Positions 15,455-23,558 are shown, counted from the first letter of the stretch. The stretch: DNA of 64,000 nucleotides from Mesorhizobium sp. (GCA_004020645.1 SAQL01000024.1:36374-100373); one strand, 5' to 3'. The notes: generated by a model not told the origin, from the sequence alone. Numbers and translations: made by a program.

Positions 15455-16713
15455 TTCTGGGCTGCCTGCTGGTCTGCCGGCTTGGTCGGATCGATGGTGT
15501 TGTCGACGGCAACGGACATGCCGTTGGAAAGCCGGTTCTGGCCGGCGGTGACGACTTCGTCGCCGGGCGCGATGCCTTCCAGGATCTCAACCATGCCGGC
15601 ATTGCGGCGGCCTGGCTTGACGAACACCTGGGCAAGCACGAGCTGCGGTTTCTGTTCTTCCGCCGTCGGCTCGGCCGGCGTTGCCGCCGGTTCTTCCTCG
15701 GGTTTTGCCGCGCGCGCCTCGGCCGCGGATTTCGCAGTATCCGTGGCGGGCTTTTCTTCCGGCTTCGCAGGAGCAGCAGGGGCGGCGCCGTTGGCCGCGG
15801 GCTTTGCCGGACGCACCACAAAGACGAAGTCGCCGTAGAGGCTGGAGGTCAGCGCAGTCTGCGGCACCGTCAGCACGTTGTTTTCCTCGGGCAGTTCGAC
15901 GCGCACCTGCACGAACTGGCCAGGCGTCAGCTTGCCTTCGGGGTTGGCGACCTCGGCCCTGACCGTCACCATCCGGCTGGTCGGATCGATCTTCGGGTCG
16001 ATACCGCGGATGGTGCCGGCGAATGGCAGCTCGCCGTCACCAACGCCAAGCCGTACCTTCTGGCCGATCTTCAGCAGCGGAAGCTGCTGTTCGGGAACCG
16101 AGAAATCGGCCCGCATCGTCTCCAGATCCTGCAGGGTGGCTACGGAAGTGCCGGGTGAGAGATACTGGCCGAGATCGATCCTGGGGATACCCACGGTGCC
16201 GCTGAAGGGCGCGGTGAGCAGCTTCTGCTCGAGCACCGCCTGCAGCCTGTTGACTCGCGAAGTGGAAGCCGATGCGGCTGCCCGCGCCGAGTCGAGCGTC
16301 GATTCCGAGCCGACACCGCGTTTCTGCAATTCAAGGGCGCGTGTCAACGCGGTCTGGTCGAGCGCTGCTTGCGCCTTCGTCGCATCGAGATCGGCGCGTT
16401 CGGCGGCATCGTCGAGCTGAAGGAGAACCGCGTTGGCTTCAACCTTCTGATTGGCATGAAACAGGATGTCCTTGACGATGCCGGCGGTTTCGACGGTCAG
16501 GTCGACGCCGCGGACCGCACTGACAGTGCCGATCGCCTCGACGCCCGGCGTCCACTCCGTCGGCTTGACGATCATCGTCGACACGGTCGCGGCCGGCGGT
16601 TTCATCGTGGCGAAGAATTGCTGCATTGCATTGTCGCGGAACAAATTGAAGCCGACGATGCCGCCGCACACCAGCACGAGCAGAATGAAGGCAATGATGA
16701 AACGCTTGATCAC
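15451..16713 (-). CDS. RND efflux periplasmic adaptor (membrane-fusion protein)
   Basis: 420-residue adaptor. N-terminal membrane anchor begins after GTG 16713 (IKRFIIAFILLVLVCGG), followed by lipoyl half (VETAGIVKDILFHANQKVEA), helical hairpin, second lipoyl half (LTAPFSGTVG) and beta-barrel. GTG 16713 is chosen for its AAGGGGAC ribosome site; the frame is open further but the extension has no domain. Odd: between VVRPAKPAA and QLVLAQVFVKPG lies an insert of about 55 residues rich in Ala, Pro, Glu and Lys, which lengthens the membrane-proximal domain. Operon partner of the permease; divergent from a TetR gene whose likely operator lies between. Confidence 0.93.
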   Translation of the reverse strand: MIKRFIIAFILLVLVCGGIVGFNLFRDNAMQQFFATMKPPAATVSTMIVKPTEWTPGVEAIGTVSAVRGVDLTVETAGIVKDILFHANQKVEANAVLLQLDDAAERADLDATKAQAALDQTALTRALELQKRGVGSESTLDSARAAASASTSRVNRLQAVLEQKLLTAPFSGTVGIPRIDLGQYLSPGTSVATLQDLETMRADFSVPEQQLPLLKIGQKVRLGVGDGELPFAGTIRGIDPKIDPTSRMVTVRAEVANPEGKLTPGQFVQVRVELPEENNVLTVPQTALTSSLYGDFVFVVRPAKPAANGAAPAAPAKPEEKPATDTAKSAAEARAAKPEEEPAATPAEPTAEEQKPQLVLAQVFVKPGRRNAGMVEILEGIAPGDEVVTAGQNRLSNGMSVAVDNTIDPTKPADQQAAQK

Positions 16714-16809
16714 GAACAGTCCCCTTGGCCATGGCCCGGCATAACAGTCGGATGACCGAAACACATACCTGTGACTGGTCCCGATTTCAAATGACGGCGA
16801 TCTTACTGT

Positions 16810-16823
16810 ACCGTCTGGACGGT
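16810..16823. promoter_or_regulatory. Palindromic operator, probably for the adjacent TetR regulator
   Basis: ACCGTCTGGACGGT has perfect 6-bp arms ACCGTC/GACGGT. It lies in the 150-bp region between the divergent efflux adaptor (start 16713) and tetR (start 16864), where a TetR repressor of the pump would bind. The arms and 2-bp centre match sizes of known TetR/AcrR sites. Confidence 0.6.
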
Positions 16824-16863
16824 CTTGTCAATTCCGTGTAGGCTAATGTATGGGAAGCGACTG

Positions 16864-17400
16864 ATGAAGGCCCGCAGAACAAATTCGCGTGATAAAATTC
16901 TCGCCGCCGCCGCCGATGTGGCGCGCGAGACAGGGCCCGGCAGCCTGTCCCTGGACGCCGTCGCCAGCCGTGCCGGCGTGTCGAAAGGCGGCTTGCTGTA
17001 CAATTTCCCAACCAAGGCGAAACTAATGCAGGCGCTGGTGGAGGATTACCTGCGCGCCTTCGAGCAGGCGCTGGAGTCCGCCCGCACGGCCCGCGTCGGC
17101 GGCGAAAGCCCGCTTGCGACTTACATCAAGCTTTCGGCCGAACATGCCGAGGAATCGAAACCGTCGGCTTCCTGGATATTTTCAGCGATCGCCGAGGATC
17201 CCGATTTCCTGACACCGATAAAATCGTTCAGGCGGCAGGTTTTCGAGCGCCTCAAGGGAGAGACGCCGGACCTCAAGGCGCTCCTGGTCTGCTACCTCGC
17301 CATCGAAGGACTTCGCAGCATGAACCTGTTCGATTCGGATGTTCTTTCGGTCGACGAACGCCGGTTGCTGGTATCGTCCTTGCTGGAGATCGCGGGATAG
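16864..17400 (+). CDS. TetR-family transcriptional regulator of the RND pump
   Basis: 178 residues. N-terminal helix-turn-helix is clear: TNSRDKILAAAADVARETGPG then LDAVASRAGVSKGGLLYNF, the usual TetR pattern with the recognition helix ending Y-N-F. The C-terminal ligand domain carries SWIFSAIAEDPDF. ATG 16864 is chosen because GGGAAGCG precedes it; upstream ATGs (16825, 16849) would add residues that do not look like TetR. Divergent from the efflux operon, so expected to repress it and be released by a pump substrate. Confidence 0.9.
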   Translation: MKARRTNSRDKILAAAADVARETGPGSLSLDAVASRAGVSKGGLLYNFPTKAKLMQALVEDYLRAFEQALESARTARVGGESPLATYIKLSAEHAEESKPSASWIFSAIAEDPDFLTPIKSFRRQVFERLKGETPDLKALLVCYLAIEGLRSMNLFDSDVLSVDERRLLVSSLLEIAG

Positions 17401-17401
17401 A

Positions 17402-17548
17402 TTGCCGCGTAGGCCGGGCGAAGCCACCTTGGTGAGATCCTCCCCGCTCGCCGGCACGAGGGGCGCCTTGCTGTTATAGACGATGCCGGGGTGACCAGCT
17501 TGTCGAGAAACAGGTTGAGCTGGTTGGCCAGAGTGCCGTTCAGGGAAC
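17402..17548 (-). pseudogene. Possible frameshifted gene remnant of unknown family
   Basis: On the minus strand one frame reads SLNGTLANQLNLFLDKLVTP and a neighbouring frame continues GIVYNSKAPLVPASGEDLTK; restoring one C near 17480 joins them into one protein-like stretch. No start or end is visible and no family is recognised. It may be debris of a deleted gene. Weak evidence based on amino-acid composition only. Confidence 0.25.
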
Positions 17549-17610
17549 TTTTGCTCGGCTGGCGATTTTGGATGTATAGTGAGAAGCCGAACCGCCAGAA
17601 GGGATTGCCG

Positions 17611-17880
17611 ATGACGACAAAACGCTTTGCGATCTGCGCTCTCGTTTTGGCGATGGGCTGCTTCGTGTCCGCCGCGGCCTTCGCTGGAAGTCGCGACCAA
17701 CGGGCTGACCCTGAACGCTACGTTCCCGCCGAAGGCGACATCATCGATATCCTGTTCGGCGGCCCGCGCTACTATGACCAGCAGTTGTTCACGACAGCCG
17801 CAGGACCCTGCTCCTACCACAGGGTCGGGCCCGACGCGAACGCGTTGAACAAGATCAACGATCACCACTGCGGCAAGTAG
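17611..17880 (+). CDS. Small secreted protein of unknown function
   Basis: 89 residues. Signal peptide MTTKRFAICALVLAMG... with likely cleavage after AAAFAG (about residue 24), leaving a mature protein of about 65 residues containing Tyr/Asp-rich PERYVPAEGD and two cysteines (GPCSYH and HHCGK) that could pair in the periplasm. ATG 17611 follows GAAGGGA. An in-frame extension to 17491 is unlikely because the signal peptide would become internal. No family recognised. Stands alone. Confidence 0.7.
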   Translation: MTTKRFAICALVLAMGCFVSAAAFAGSRDQRADPERYVPAEGDIIDILFGGPRYYDQQLFTTAAGPCSYHRVGPDANALNKINDHHCGK

Positions 17881-17953
17881 GCGGCAGGCTGCGGCGCCCG
17901 CCAGCTCAGTCGGGCGATGCAGCGGCGCAGAATGAAGACTGCAGCGATCCTTC

Positions 17954-18127
17954 GCGCCCCCTCTGTCCTGCCCTCTTTGCCAGAACTTGGCATCTCCCCC
18001 ACTTGGGGGGAGATTGGCTGTCATCGCCGCTTTCGCCAATCGCCGACGCTGGACGGATCGAGCCGCCGGTGAAGCCGCCAATCTCCCCCCGTGTGGGGGA
18101 GATGTCCGGCAGGACAGAGGGGGGCGC
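17954..18127. repeat. Rhizobial intergenic palindromic repeat
   Basis: About 174 bp with outer arms GCGCCCCCTCTGTCCTGCC (17954-17972) and its near-perfect complement ending GAGGGGGGCGC at 18127. Inner arms ATCTCCCCCAC...GGGGGAGAT occur on both sides, so the whole folds into a branched hairpin. I recall almost the same sequence as a high-copy repeat in Mesorhizobium-type genomes. It abuts a truncated ATPase gene (18156), so it may mark the break point. Confidence 0.8.
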
Positions 18128-18155
18128 TGTCCCGCCGGCATCTCGAGGTTTTGCA

Positions 18156-18251
18156 CCAAAGCGCATTCGACTGGAACACCATGGCGAGCCCACGCTCGGA
18201 CGGATCGATGTCGTTGGCGCGAACGCCATCGATCAGCAGGTCGCCATCGCC
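18156..18251 (-). pseudogene. Remnant of a MalK/UgpC-type sugar ABC ATPase
   Basis: The minus strand reads GDLLIDGVRANDIDPSERGL then AMVFQSNAL, an exact fit to the region between Walker A and the Q-loop of sugar ABC ATPases (compare RDIAMVFQSYALYPH in the intact copy at 26922). Only about 32 codons remain; it lacks Walker A, signature and Walker B. Its upstream part overlaps the end of the ROK gene (stop 18233), and its downstream end runs toward the palindromic repeat. So a transporter ATPase gene once followed the ROK gene. Confidence 0.8.
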
Positions 18252-19213
18252 AATGGCGCGCCCGGTTCGCCTTCCCACAGGATCAGGCTGGCCGCGCCGA
18301 TCAGTCCTGCGCGGTCGCCAAGCTGCGCCGGCACGATCGGCACATCCCGGTAGGCTGGCATCGCCCGCTGCTCGACGGTTGCCCTGATGGTTGGAGCCAA
18401 CAGGTCGAAGCCATTGGCGAGGCCGCCGCCCATGACGATCAGGTCCGGCGAATAGAGGTGAAGCAGGTTGGTGAAGCCGATGCCGAGCCACTTCGCCTCC
18501 GCCTCGATCAATTCGAGTGCGCTGATATCGCCGGCACGTGCGGCTTCGACGACGTGCCTGGCCGAAACGTCGCCGTCAGCCGAAAGGCGCCTGAGCAGGG
18601 AGCCGTCGCCCGGCGTTGTCTGCGCTGTGGCACGCCGCCCGAGCGCGGTTCCGGAGGCGACCGCCTCGAAACAGCCGACGGCGCCGCAGAAGCAGCGGTC
18701 GCTCTCGCCGGTGATGGTCATGTGGCCGATCTCGGCCGCCAGCCCGCGCCGGCCATGATAGATGTGGCCGTCGGCAACGACCCCGCCGCCGATGCCGGTC
18801 GACACGGTGACGAATACCAGGGATCCGGTACATTGGCCGGCGCCGAAGCGCCATTCGCCAAGGGCGGCCGCGTTGGCGTCGTTTTCCAGCCGCACCGGCA
18901 GGCCGAAATGCTTGCCGAGAATGTCGATCAACGGCACGTCGTGCCAGCCGGCCAGCGTCGGCGGCGCGATCACGATGCCGGCCTTGGGATCGAGCGGTCC
19001 CGGCGCGCCGATGCCGATCCCGGCGACATCCGCCAGTGGGCGCTGTGTCAGAAGCGCCCCGGCCAGTGCGATGATCTGGCCGATCACCGCATCCGATCCC
19101 GCGATCGCCATCGTCGGCGCCGAAACCTGCGCGACGACGCGGCCGCCGCTCTCGACCAGCGCACCGCGCAGCTCCGTTCCGCCGAGATCGAAGGCGAGAG
19201 CCAATCTTGTCAT
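18233..19213 (-). CDS. ROK-family sugar kinase
   Basis: 326-residue cytosolic kinase that phosphorylates a free sugar with ATP. ATP motif LAFDLGGTELRGAL at the N-terminus, active-site ENDANAAALGEW, phosphate motif VSTGIGGGVV, and the ROK zinc motif GHMTIT...CFCGAVGCFE. No helix-turn-helix, so an enzyme and not a NagC-type repressor. ATG 19213 overlaps the stop of the epimerase gene. The last residues (about six) read across the older ATPase remnant, so the C-terminus may have been rebuilt when the downstream gene was lost. Substrate could be a hexose or allulose-type ketose given the adjacent epimerase. Confidence 0.92.
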   Translation of the reverse strand: MTRLALAFDLGGTELRGALVESGGRVVAQVSAPTMAIAGSDAVIGQIIALAGALLTQRPLADVAGIGIGAPGPLDPKAGIVIAPPTLAGWHDVPLIDILGKHFGLPVRLENDANAAALGEWRFGAGQCTGSLVFVTVSTGIGGGVVADGHIYHGRRGLAAEIGHMTITGESDRCFCGAVGCFEAVASGTALGRRATAQTTPGDGSLLRRLSADGDVSARHVVEAARAGDISALELIEAEAKWLGIGFTNLLHLYSPDLIVMGGGLANGFDLLAPTIRATVEQRAMPAYRDVPIVPAQLGDRAGLIGAASLILWEGEPGAPLAMATC

Positions 19214-19935
19214 CAGGCGGCGACCTTCAGCCCATGCAGCCAGGCCATGCGCTGCGCGAGGTCGGGGTCGCCGAATGCCAGCGATCCGAGCACCACCGTC
19301 TCGGCGCCAACGGCGCGCAGGCGCGGCACCGTCTCGTGGCGGATGCCGCCGTCGGCAGCCAGGATGATGTCGGTTTCGCGACCGGCTTTTCTCATCAGTG
19401 CGCGCGCTTCGATCAAACGTGGGCAAGCCTGGTCGGAAAGGCTCTGGCCCTTGACGCCGATGGATGTGCCGAGGAGCGTCACAAACGCGACTTCGGGCAG
19501 GAACGGGGTGACCGCAGCGACCGGCGTTTCGAGCCTGAGCACCACGCCGGCCTCGGCACCGAGCGCATGCGCCAGCCGCACGGCGCGCAGGCCGGCTTCG
19601 CCGTTTTCGGCGTGGACACTGACCAGATCGGCGCCGGCATCGATGAACTGACGCGTCTGCTCCTCGACGATCTCGGCTTCGACCATCAGGTGCACATGGA
19701 TCGGTTTTGCCGTCAGCCCGGCGATCCGCGCTACCAGATCCGGGAAGAACAGGAAGCCGGGGGTGAAGCGGGCGTCTGCGACGTCGATGTGATGCAGGTC
19801 GACGTGAGGCTCTATGCGCTTCAGGTCGCGCTCCATATTGGCAAGGTCGGCCGACCACAAGGAAAATTCGCCGAGCAGCCGGTTGCGCGGCAGGGCGGCA
19901 ATGGCGTCGGGACCGGACAAGGATTTGGTCGTCAT
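19213..19935 (-). CDS. Ribulose-phosphate 3-epimerase family protein
   Basis: 240-residue TIM-barrel epimerase. Family motifs: LLGEFSLWSADLANM (strand 1), HHIDVADARFTPG (metal-binding His and Asp), HVHLMVE (His), GADLVSVHAE, and ILAADGGIRHETVPRL with the second catalytic Asp, then a phosphate site VVLGSLAFG. Known relatives act on ribulose 5-P or allulose 6-P. Being in a sugar-catabolic cluster and next to a ROK kinase, it more likely acts on a ketohexose phosphate than as the housekeeping Rpe. Overlaps both neighbours by 1-4 bases, so translationally coupled. Confidence 0.88.
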   Translation of the reverse strand: MTTKSLSGPDAIAALPRNRLLGEFSLWSADLANMERDLKRIEPHVDLHHIDVADARFTPGFLFFPDLVARIAGLTAKPIHVHLMVEAEIVEEQTRQFIDAGADLVSVHAENGEAGLRAVRLAHALGAEAGVVLRLETPVAAVTPFLPEVAFVTLLGTSIGVKGQSLSDQACPRLIEARALMRKAGRETDIILAADGGIRHETVPRLRAVGAETVVLGSLAFGDPDLAQRMAWLHGLKVAA

Positions 19936-20765
19936 AACGGAATGAGGCTCCGGAAATTCGAGTAGGTGTGAAGGAAGGTCGTGATCTCAGCCTGCAGCTC
20001 GGCGAAATGCCTGACGCTGTCGAGCGCCTTGGGATGGATTTCGGCAAAGGTCGCGCCGGGAATGGCTGCGGCGAGCGCATGGGCCGCCGAGAGCGGATGC
20101 ACCGCATCCATGGCGTTGCCGATGACCAGCGAGGGGATGCCAAGGGCAGCGGCGTCACTCGCCGAAACGCCCGGGCCGTCGGCGGCAATGTCGGCGAGGA
20201 CCTGCGCGAATGGCGCGGCGTCCGGCCGGTCGAAATAGCCGAACAGCGAGGCAAGGTTGTCGGGTGCTTCACGCTGCAGGCACGCGGCGGTTTCCGATTG
20301 CGCGAAGATCGCCCTCGCATTGTCGGGGCCGTGGTCCAGGATAAGCTTGGCAACCTCGGCGATCGGCCGCAGGTTCACCGGCGCGCTGTCGAAAATCCAG
20401 GCCGGCCGCACCAGGAGAAGACCGGCGACGCGGTCCGGATGACGGCAGGCCAGGCGCATGGCGATCGCGGCGCCCATGGAAATGCCGCCGGCGACGAAGC
20501 GATCGAGGCCGGCCTGATCGGCGGCGGCAACAACATCGTCCGCGAACATGCTCAGGCAAAACGGCCGGCGGCTGCCCAGTCCGGAGGCGCCGTGTCCACG
20601 GCATTCCAGCGTGATGCGCCGCAACCCAGGCCCGGAAGGGAAAGCCTGGGCGATCTGCGCCTCGCCACCGCCCAGCCCGTGTTGAAAGACGACCGCAAGC
20701 CCGTCGCCATGGTCGCAGACTTGAAGCGCGGCGTCATCGCGAAGCAGGTTTGCAAGACGCGTCAT
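19932..20765 (-). CDS. Alpha/beta hydrolase
   Basis: 277 residues with the alpha/beta hydrolase core: oxyanion VFQHGLGGG, ECRGHGASG, nucleophile elbow GGISMGAAIA (Ser about residue 95), acid in GNAMDAVHP, and a His in AEIHPKALDS or nearby. Looks like the 3-oxoadipate enol-lactonase/esterase type. In a sugar cluster it might open a sugar lactone, especially as a dehydrogenase (Gfo/Idh/MocA) that can make a lactone is two genes upstream; this is inference. Overlaps the epimerase start by 4 bases. Confidence 0.85.
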   Translation of the reverse strand: MTRLANLLRDDAALQVCDHGDGLAVVFQHGLGGGEAQIAQAFPSGPGLRRITLECRGHGASGLGSRRPFCLSMFADDVVAAADQAGLDRFVAGGISMGAAIAMRLACRHPDRVAGLLLVRPAWIFDSAPVNLRPIAEVAKLILDHGPDNARAIFAQSETAACLQREAPDNLASLFGYFDRPDAAPFAQVLADIAADGPGVSASDAAALGIPSLVIGNAMDAVHPLSAAHALAAAIPGATFAEIHPKALDSVRHFAELQAEITTFLHTYSNFRSLIPL

Positions 20766-21583
20766 CAGATCAGCCCCTTCAGGAAGCGGGCAACCCCAGG
20801 CGCTTCGTCGGACGAAAGGCCGTGCGTGACCAGCGGCCCGTCAAAGCCTGATACTTTCAGTCGGGCGACAAAATCCGGGAAATTGACGACACCGCTGCCG
20901 GCGGTAGCGAAGCGGCCGTCAGCAAAGCGGTCCTTGGCGTGCGCCATGGCGACATGGCCTGCCGTGGTTTCGACCGCAGCGGCCACGATGGCGCGTGCTT
21001 CCTCGGGGCTCGCCTGCTCGAACAGATTGGCCGGATCGAGCACGACGCGCAGCCGTGTCGAGCCCATCTCGGCGATGAGGCGCATCGCGTCCGACGCCGA
21101 GGTGACGATGTTGGCCTGTTCGGGCTCGATGCCTAGATCGACGCCGTGGCTCTCGGCGAGTTGCAACGCCTTTTCCATCTCGCTCGCCATGTCGTCCCAT
21201 GCCTCAGGGTCGGCATTATCGGGGTGATACGCCCACTGATCGTCCGCGTTGCGCGTTCCTGTGCACAAGGTGACCAAGGGAACGGACAGGGATGCCGCGG
21301 CCTTGATGACCACGCCAAGCCGGCGCAGGCCGTCGTCGCGCATAGCCCTATCGGGATGAGCCATGTTATAGGTGCCCGAGAGCGCCACCAGGGCGACACC
21401 GCAAGCATTTGACGCCGCCGCGATGGCATCAATGGCGTCTTCCGGCACCGCATCGGGCATCGACGGCAGCCCGGCGCAGGCCAGGTTGAACTGGGTGACG
21501 GCAAATCCCGCGTCGCGGACCGCTGCCAGTACGCCGGCCGGTTCGCTGCCCGGGAAGGTTTTGGCGAACACCCCGATCTGCAT
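20765..21583 (-). CDS. Sugar phosphate isomerase/epimerase (AP endonuclease 2-like TIM barrel)
   Basis: 272 residues. TIM-barrel signatures: GVFAKTFPGSEP at the start, VTLCTGTRNADDQW, DLGIEPEQANIV (metal Glu), VVLDPANLFE (Asp), HVAMAHAKDR (His) and GSGVVNFPDF. These match the xylose isomerase-like TIM barrel family that includes IolE, IolI and hexulose isomerases. Overlaps the oxidoreductase and the hydrolase by one base each. Function within the family cannot be fixed; metal-dependent isomerisation or dehydration of a keto-sugar or inosose is likely. Confidence 0.88.
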   Translation of the reverse strand: MQIGVFAKTFPGSEPAGVLAAVRDAGFAVTQFNLACAGLPSMPDAVPEDAIDAIAAASNACGVALVALSGTYNMAHPDRAMRDDGLRRLGVVIKAAASLSVPLVTLCTGTRNADDQWAYHPDNADPEAWDDMASEMEKALQLAESHGVDLGIEPEQANIVTSASDAMRLIAEMGSTRLRVVLDPANLFEQASPEEARAIVAAAVETTAGHVAMAHAKDRFADGRFATAGSGVVNFPDFVARLKVSGFDGPLVTHGLSSDEAPGVARFLKGLI

Positions 21584-22659
21584 CAGACCGCTCCCGTTAC
21601 GGAAGCGGTCTCGACGCGATCGCCGGTTTCGACCGAACGGGCGATCGCCACCATGGCGCGGATCGAGGCAAGGCCGTCCTCGACGTTGGCCCCGCGCATC
21701 GGCTTGCCATCAAGAATTGTCTCGGCGAGGCCTTCGAGCTGGCGCCTGAAGAAATGCCCGTCGGCGCCGAGCGGCCTTCGCGACGTCGCATCCTTCTCGT
21801 GAAAGATATCGACCTCACTCGCCCGGAAATACCAGGGATTGAAAGTCTTCGCGATCACCGAGCCGTTTTCGCCATAGAGCTGAAAACCCTCGTGCCAGTC
21901 CATGCGGACAGCCACGGTGAGGTCGAGATGGCCGAGCGCGCCATTGGCGAATTCGGTTTCGACGAACCAGCAATAGGCGCCGAAACGTTCGTTGAGGCGG
22001 GCGCGCACGGCAACGATCTCGCCGCATAGGAAGCGCGCGGTGTCGACGAGGTGCGAGCCGTGCGCGAGCATGAAATACTGCCTGAGATCGGCCTTCGGAT
22101 TGCCGCCCGGCTTGCGCGCCAGCTTGCTGGTGACTGGCAGCGGCTGGACCGCGTCGGTGTTGGTGTAGCGGTGGGTGGAATCGCAATACCAGGCTTTTAG
22201 CGCCAGGATCTCGCCGATCTCGTCGCGGACGAAATCGCGCGCCGCTTCCAGTGCCGGGTCGAAGCGCTTCATGTGACCGACCTGGAGCACCTTGCCGGAG
22301 CGCCTGACCGCATCGGCGAGCATCTCTCCTTCCTCGATCGAGACGCCGATCGGCTTTTCGCACAGCACGTGCTTGCCGGCCTCGAGCGCCTTGATCGACA
22401 TCGGCACGTGATAGGCATCGGAGGTCGCGACGATCACCGCTTCCAGTTGCGGGTCGGCCAGCATCTCATCGTAATCGCCATACATTTTTTCGGGTTCATA
22501 GGTCGCGCCCATGCGCGCCAGAAGATCGGGGGCGGCATCGCAGATCGCATAGAGATCGGCGTTCCCGGCCTTCACGCAGGATTCGAGATGGGCGAATTGG
22601 GCGATCGGCCCGCAGCCGAGCACTCCGACACGAAGGCGACGGTCTTGCTTCCGGATCAT
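21583..22659 (-). CDS. Gfo/Idh/MocA family oxidoreductase
   Basis: 358-residue NAD(P)-dependent sugar dehydrogenase. Rossmann motif RVGVLGCGPIAQFAH at residues 9-23, and the catalytic lysine in HVLCEKPIG (about residue 101). C-terminal substrate domain includes GSHLVDTARFL. Lies 10 bp after the isomerase gene at 22670 and touches the next isomerase at 21583. Together with two isomerase-like proteins this is the common layout of inositol- or keto-sugar pathways, where a dehydrogenase makes a 3-keto sugar. Confidence 0.92.
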   Translation of the reverse strand: MIRKQDRRLRVGVLGCGPIAQFAHLESCVKAGNADLYAICDAAPDLLARMGATYEPEKMYGDYDEMLADPQLEAVIVATSDAYHVPMSIKALEAGKHVLCEKPIGVSIEEGEMLADAVRRSGKVLQVGHMKRFDPALEAARDFVRDEIGEILALKAWYCDSTHRYTNTDAVQPLPVTSKLARKPGGNPKADLRQYFMLAHGSHLVDTARFLCGEIVAVRARLNERFGAYCWFVETEFANGALGHLDLTVAVRMDWHEGFQLYGENGSVIAKTFNPWYFRASEVDIFHEKDATSRRPLGADGHFFRRQLEGLAETILDGKPMRGANVEDGLASIRAMVAIARSVETGDRVETASVTGAV

Positions 22660-22669
22660 GGTCTCTTCC

Positions 22670-23485
22670 TCACGCGCCGTAGCCGCGCATGGTCTGGCGG
22701 TTGGTCTTGACCGCGGCGGCCGGATCGGCGGCGGCGGTCTCGGATTCTTCTTCCAGCACCAGCCAGCCGTTGAAACGAGGTGCGGCGCTGGCGATATCGA
22801 TCACCGCCTGGGTGTCGCAGACGCCCTTGCCGAGCATGGCCCAGGTGCCGCTGGCGTCGACGTCTTTCAGATGCACGTAGCGGATGCGGTCGCGGTAGGT
22901 GGTGAGCGTATCTGCCATGTCTTCATGGCCGCGCAATATGTGGCCGGTGTCGGGCACCCAGCCGACGAGCGACGGATCGATCAGTTCGAAAATCCGGTCA
23001 TAGTCGGCACGGTCGAACAGCAGGGTGTTGTGGTGGGAGCTGGGATGGACAGCGATGTCGACGCCGGCCTTGCGCCCGAGTTCGCCGGCCTTGTTGTAGA
23101 ACTCCGCAGCGATGGCAAACTTGTCGTTACGCGGGCCGTCGGACACGACGGTGGCCGAACCCATGGAGACGATGGCGCCGGGGAATGCAGCGGCGAAATC
23201 GATCCAGCGCTGCGCGGTTTCCAGGTCGGCATCGATCTTCTCCTTCAGCGTGAAGCCGCTCTTCGAGCCGAAGGCGAAAGAGACGAGCGCCAGCCCGGCC
23301 GATTTCAGTGCCGTGGCGAATCCCGCCGGCCTGTCGGCATAGCGGCCGATCATCGTGTCGGTGATCTCGATGCCGGCATAACCGCCATCGGCGATCGCCT
23401 TCAAGAGATCGTCGGGACCACCGGCAAACCGGTCTCCGAGCATTTCCCAGGTGAAGGTCTGGCAACCGACTTTCAGGTCTTTCAT
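22670..23485 (-). CDS. Sugar phosphate isomerase/epimerase, IolE/MocC-like
   Basis: 271 residues. Starts MKDLKVGCQTFTWEM, a usual beginning of IolE/MocC-like proteins. Metal ligands appear in VDIAVHPSSHHN, WVPDTGHILRG (Asp, His), RYVHLKDVDASG (His) and a terminal WLVLEEESE (Glu). TIM barrel, xylose-isomerase-like. Its start is 4 bp from the remnant of a permease gene (23490-23558), suggesting it once followed a transporter gene. May be an inosose dehydratase-like enzyme or 3-keto-sugar lyase/isomerase. Confidence 0.88.
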   Translation of the reverse strand: MKDLKVGCQTFTWEMLGDRFAGGPDDLLKAIADGGYAGIEITDTMIGRYADRPAGFATALKSAGLALVSFAFGSKSGFTLKEKIDADLETAQRWIDFAAAFPGAIVSMGSATVVSDGPRNDKFAIAAEFYNKAGELGRKAGVDIAVHPSSHHNTLLFDRADYDRIFELIDPSLVGWVPDTGHILRGHEDMADTLTTYRDRIRYVHLKDVDASGTWAMLGKGVCDTQAVIDIASAAPRFNGWLVLEEESETAAADPAAAVKTNRQTMRGYGA

Positions 23486-23489
23486 GCTT

Positions 23490-23558
23490 TCATTCCTTGA
23501 TGCCGCCCTGCGTCAGCCCTTTGTTGATGTGGCGCTGGATGAACAGCACGAGCACGAT
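23490..23558 (-). pseudogene. C-terminal remnant of a MalG-type sugar ABC permease
   Basis: Minus-strand frame LVLFIQRHINKGLTQGGIKE then stop, preceded in frame by a TGA. This is the standard tail of carbohydrate ABC permeases (compare FFLAGMTAGSVK at the end of the intact permease at 23676). Only about 23 codons are left. The stop is 4 bp before the isomerase start, normal operon spacing, so this permease was once the gene upstream. Confidence 0.75.

Noticed and set aside
13914..15821. Open minus-strand frame of 635 codons overlapping efflux genes
   Set aside because: A different frame of the same strand; the real frames encode clear RND and adaptor motifs.
22670..23485. Assignment as a true inosose dehydratase IolE
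   Set aside because: Start and metal motifs fit the wider family, but no other iol gene (iolD, iolB, iolC type) is in the window.
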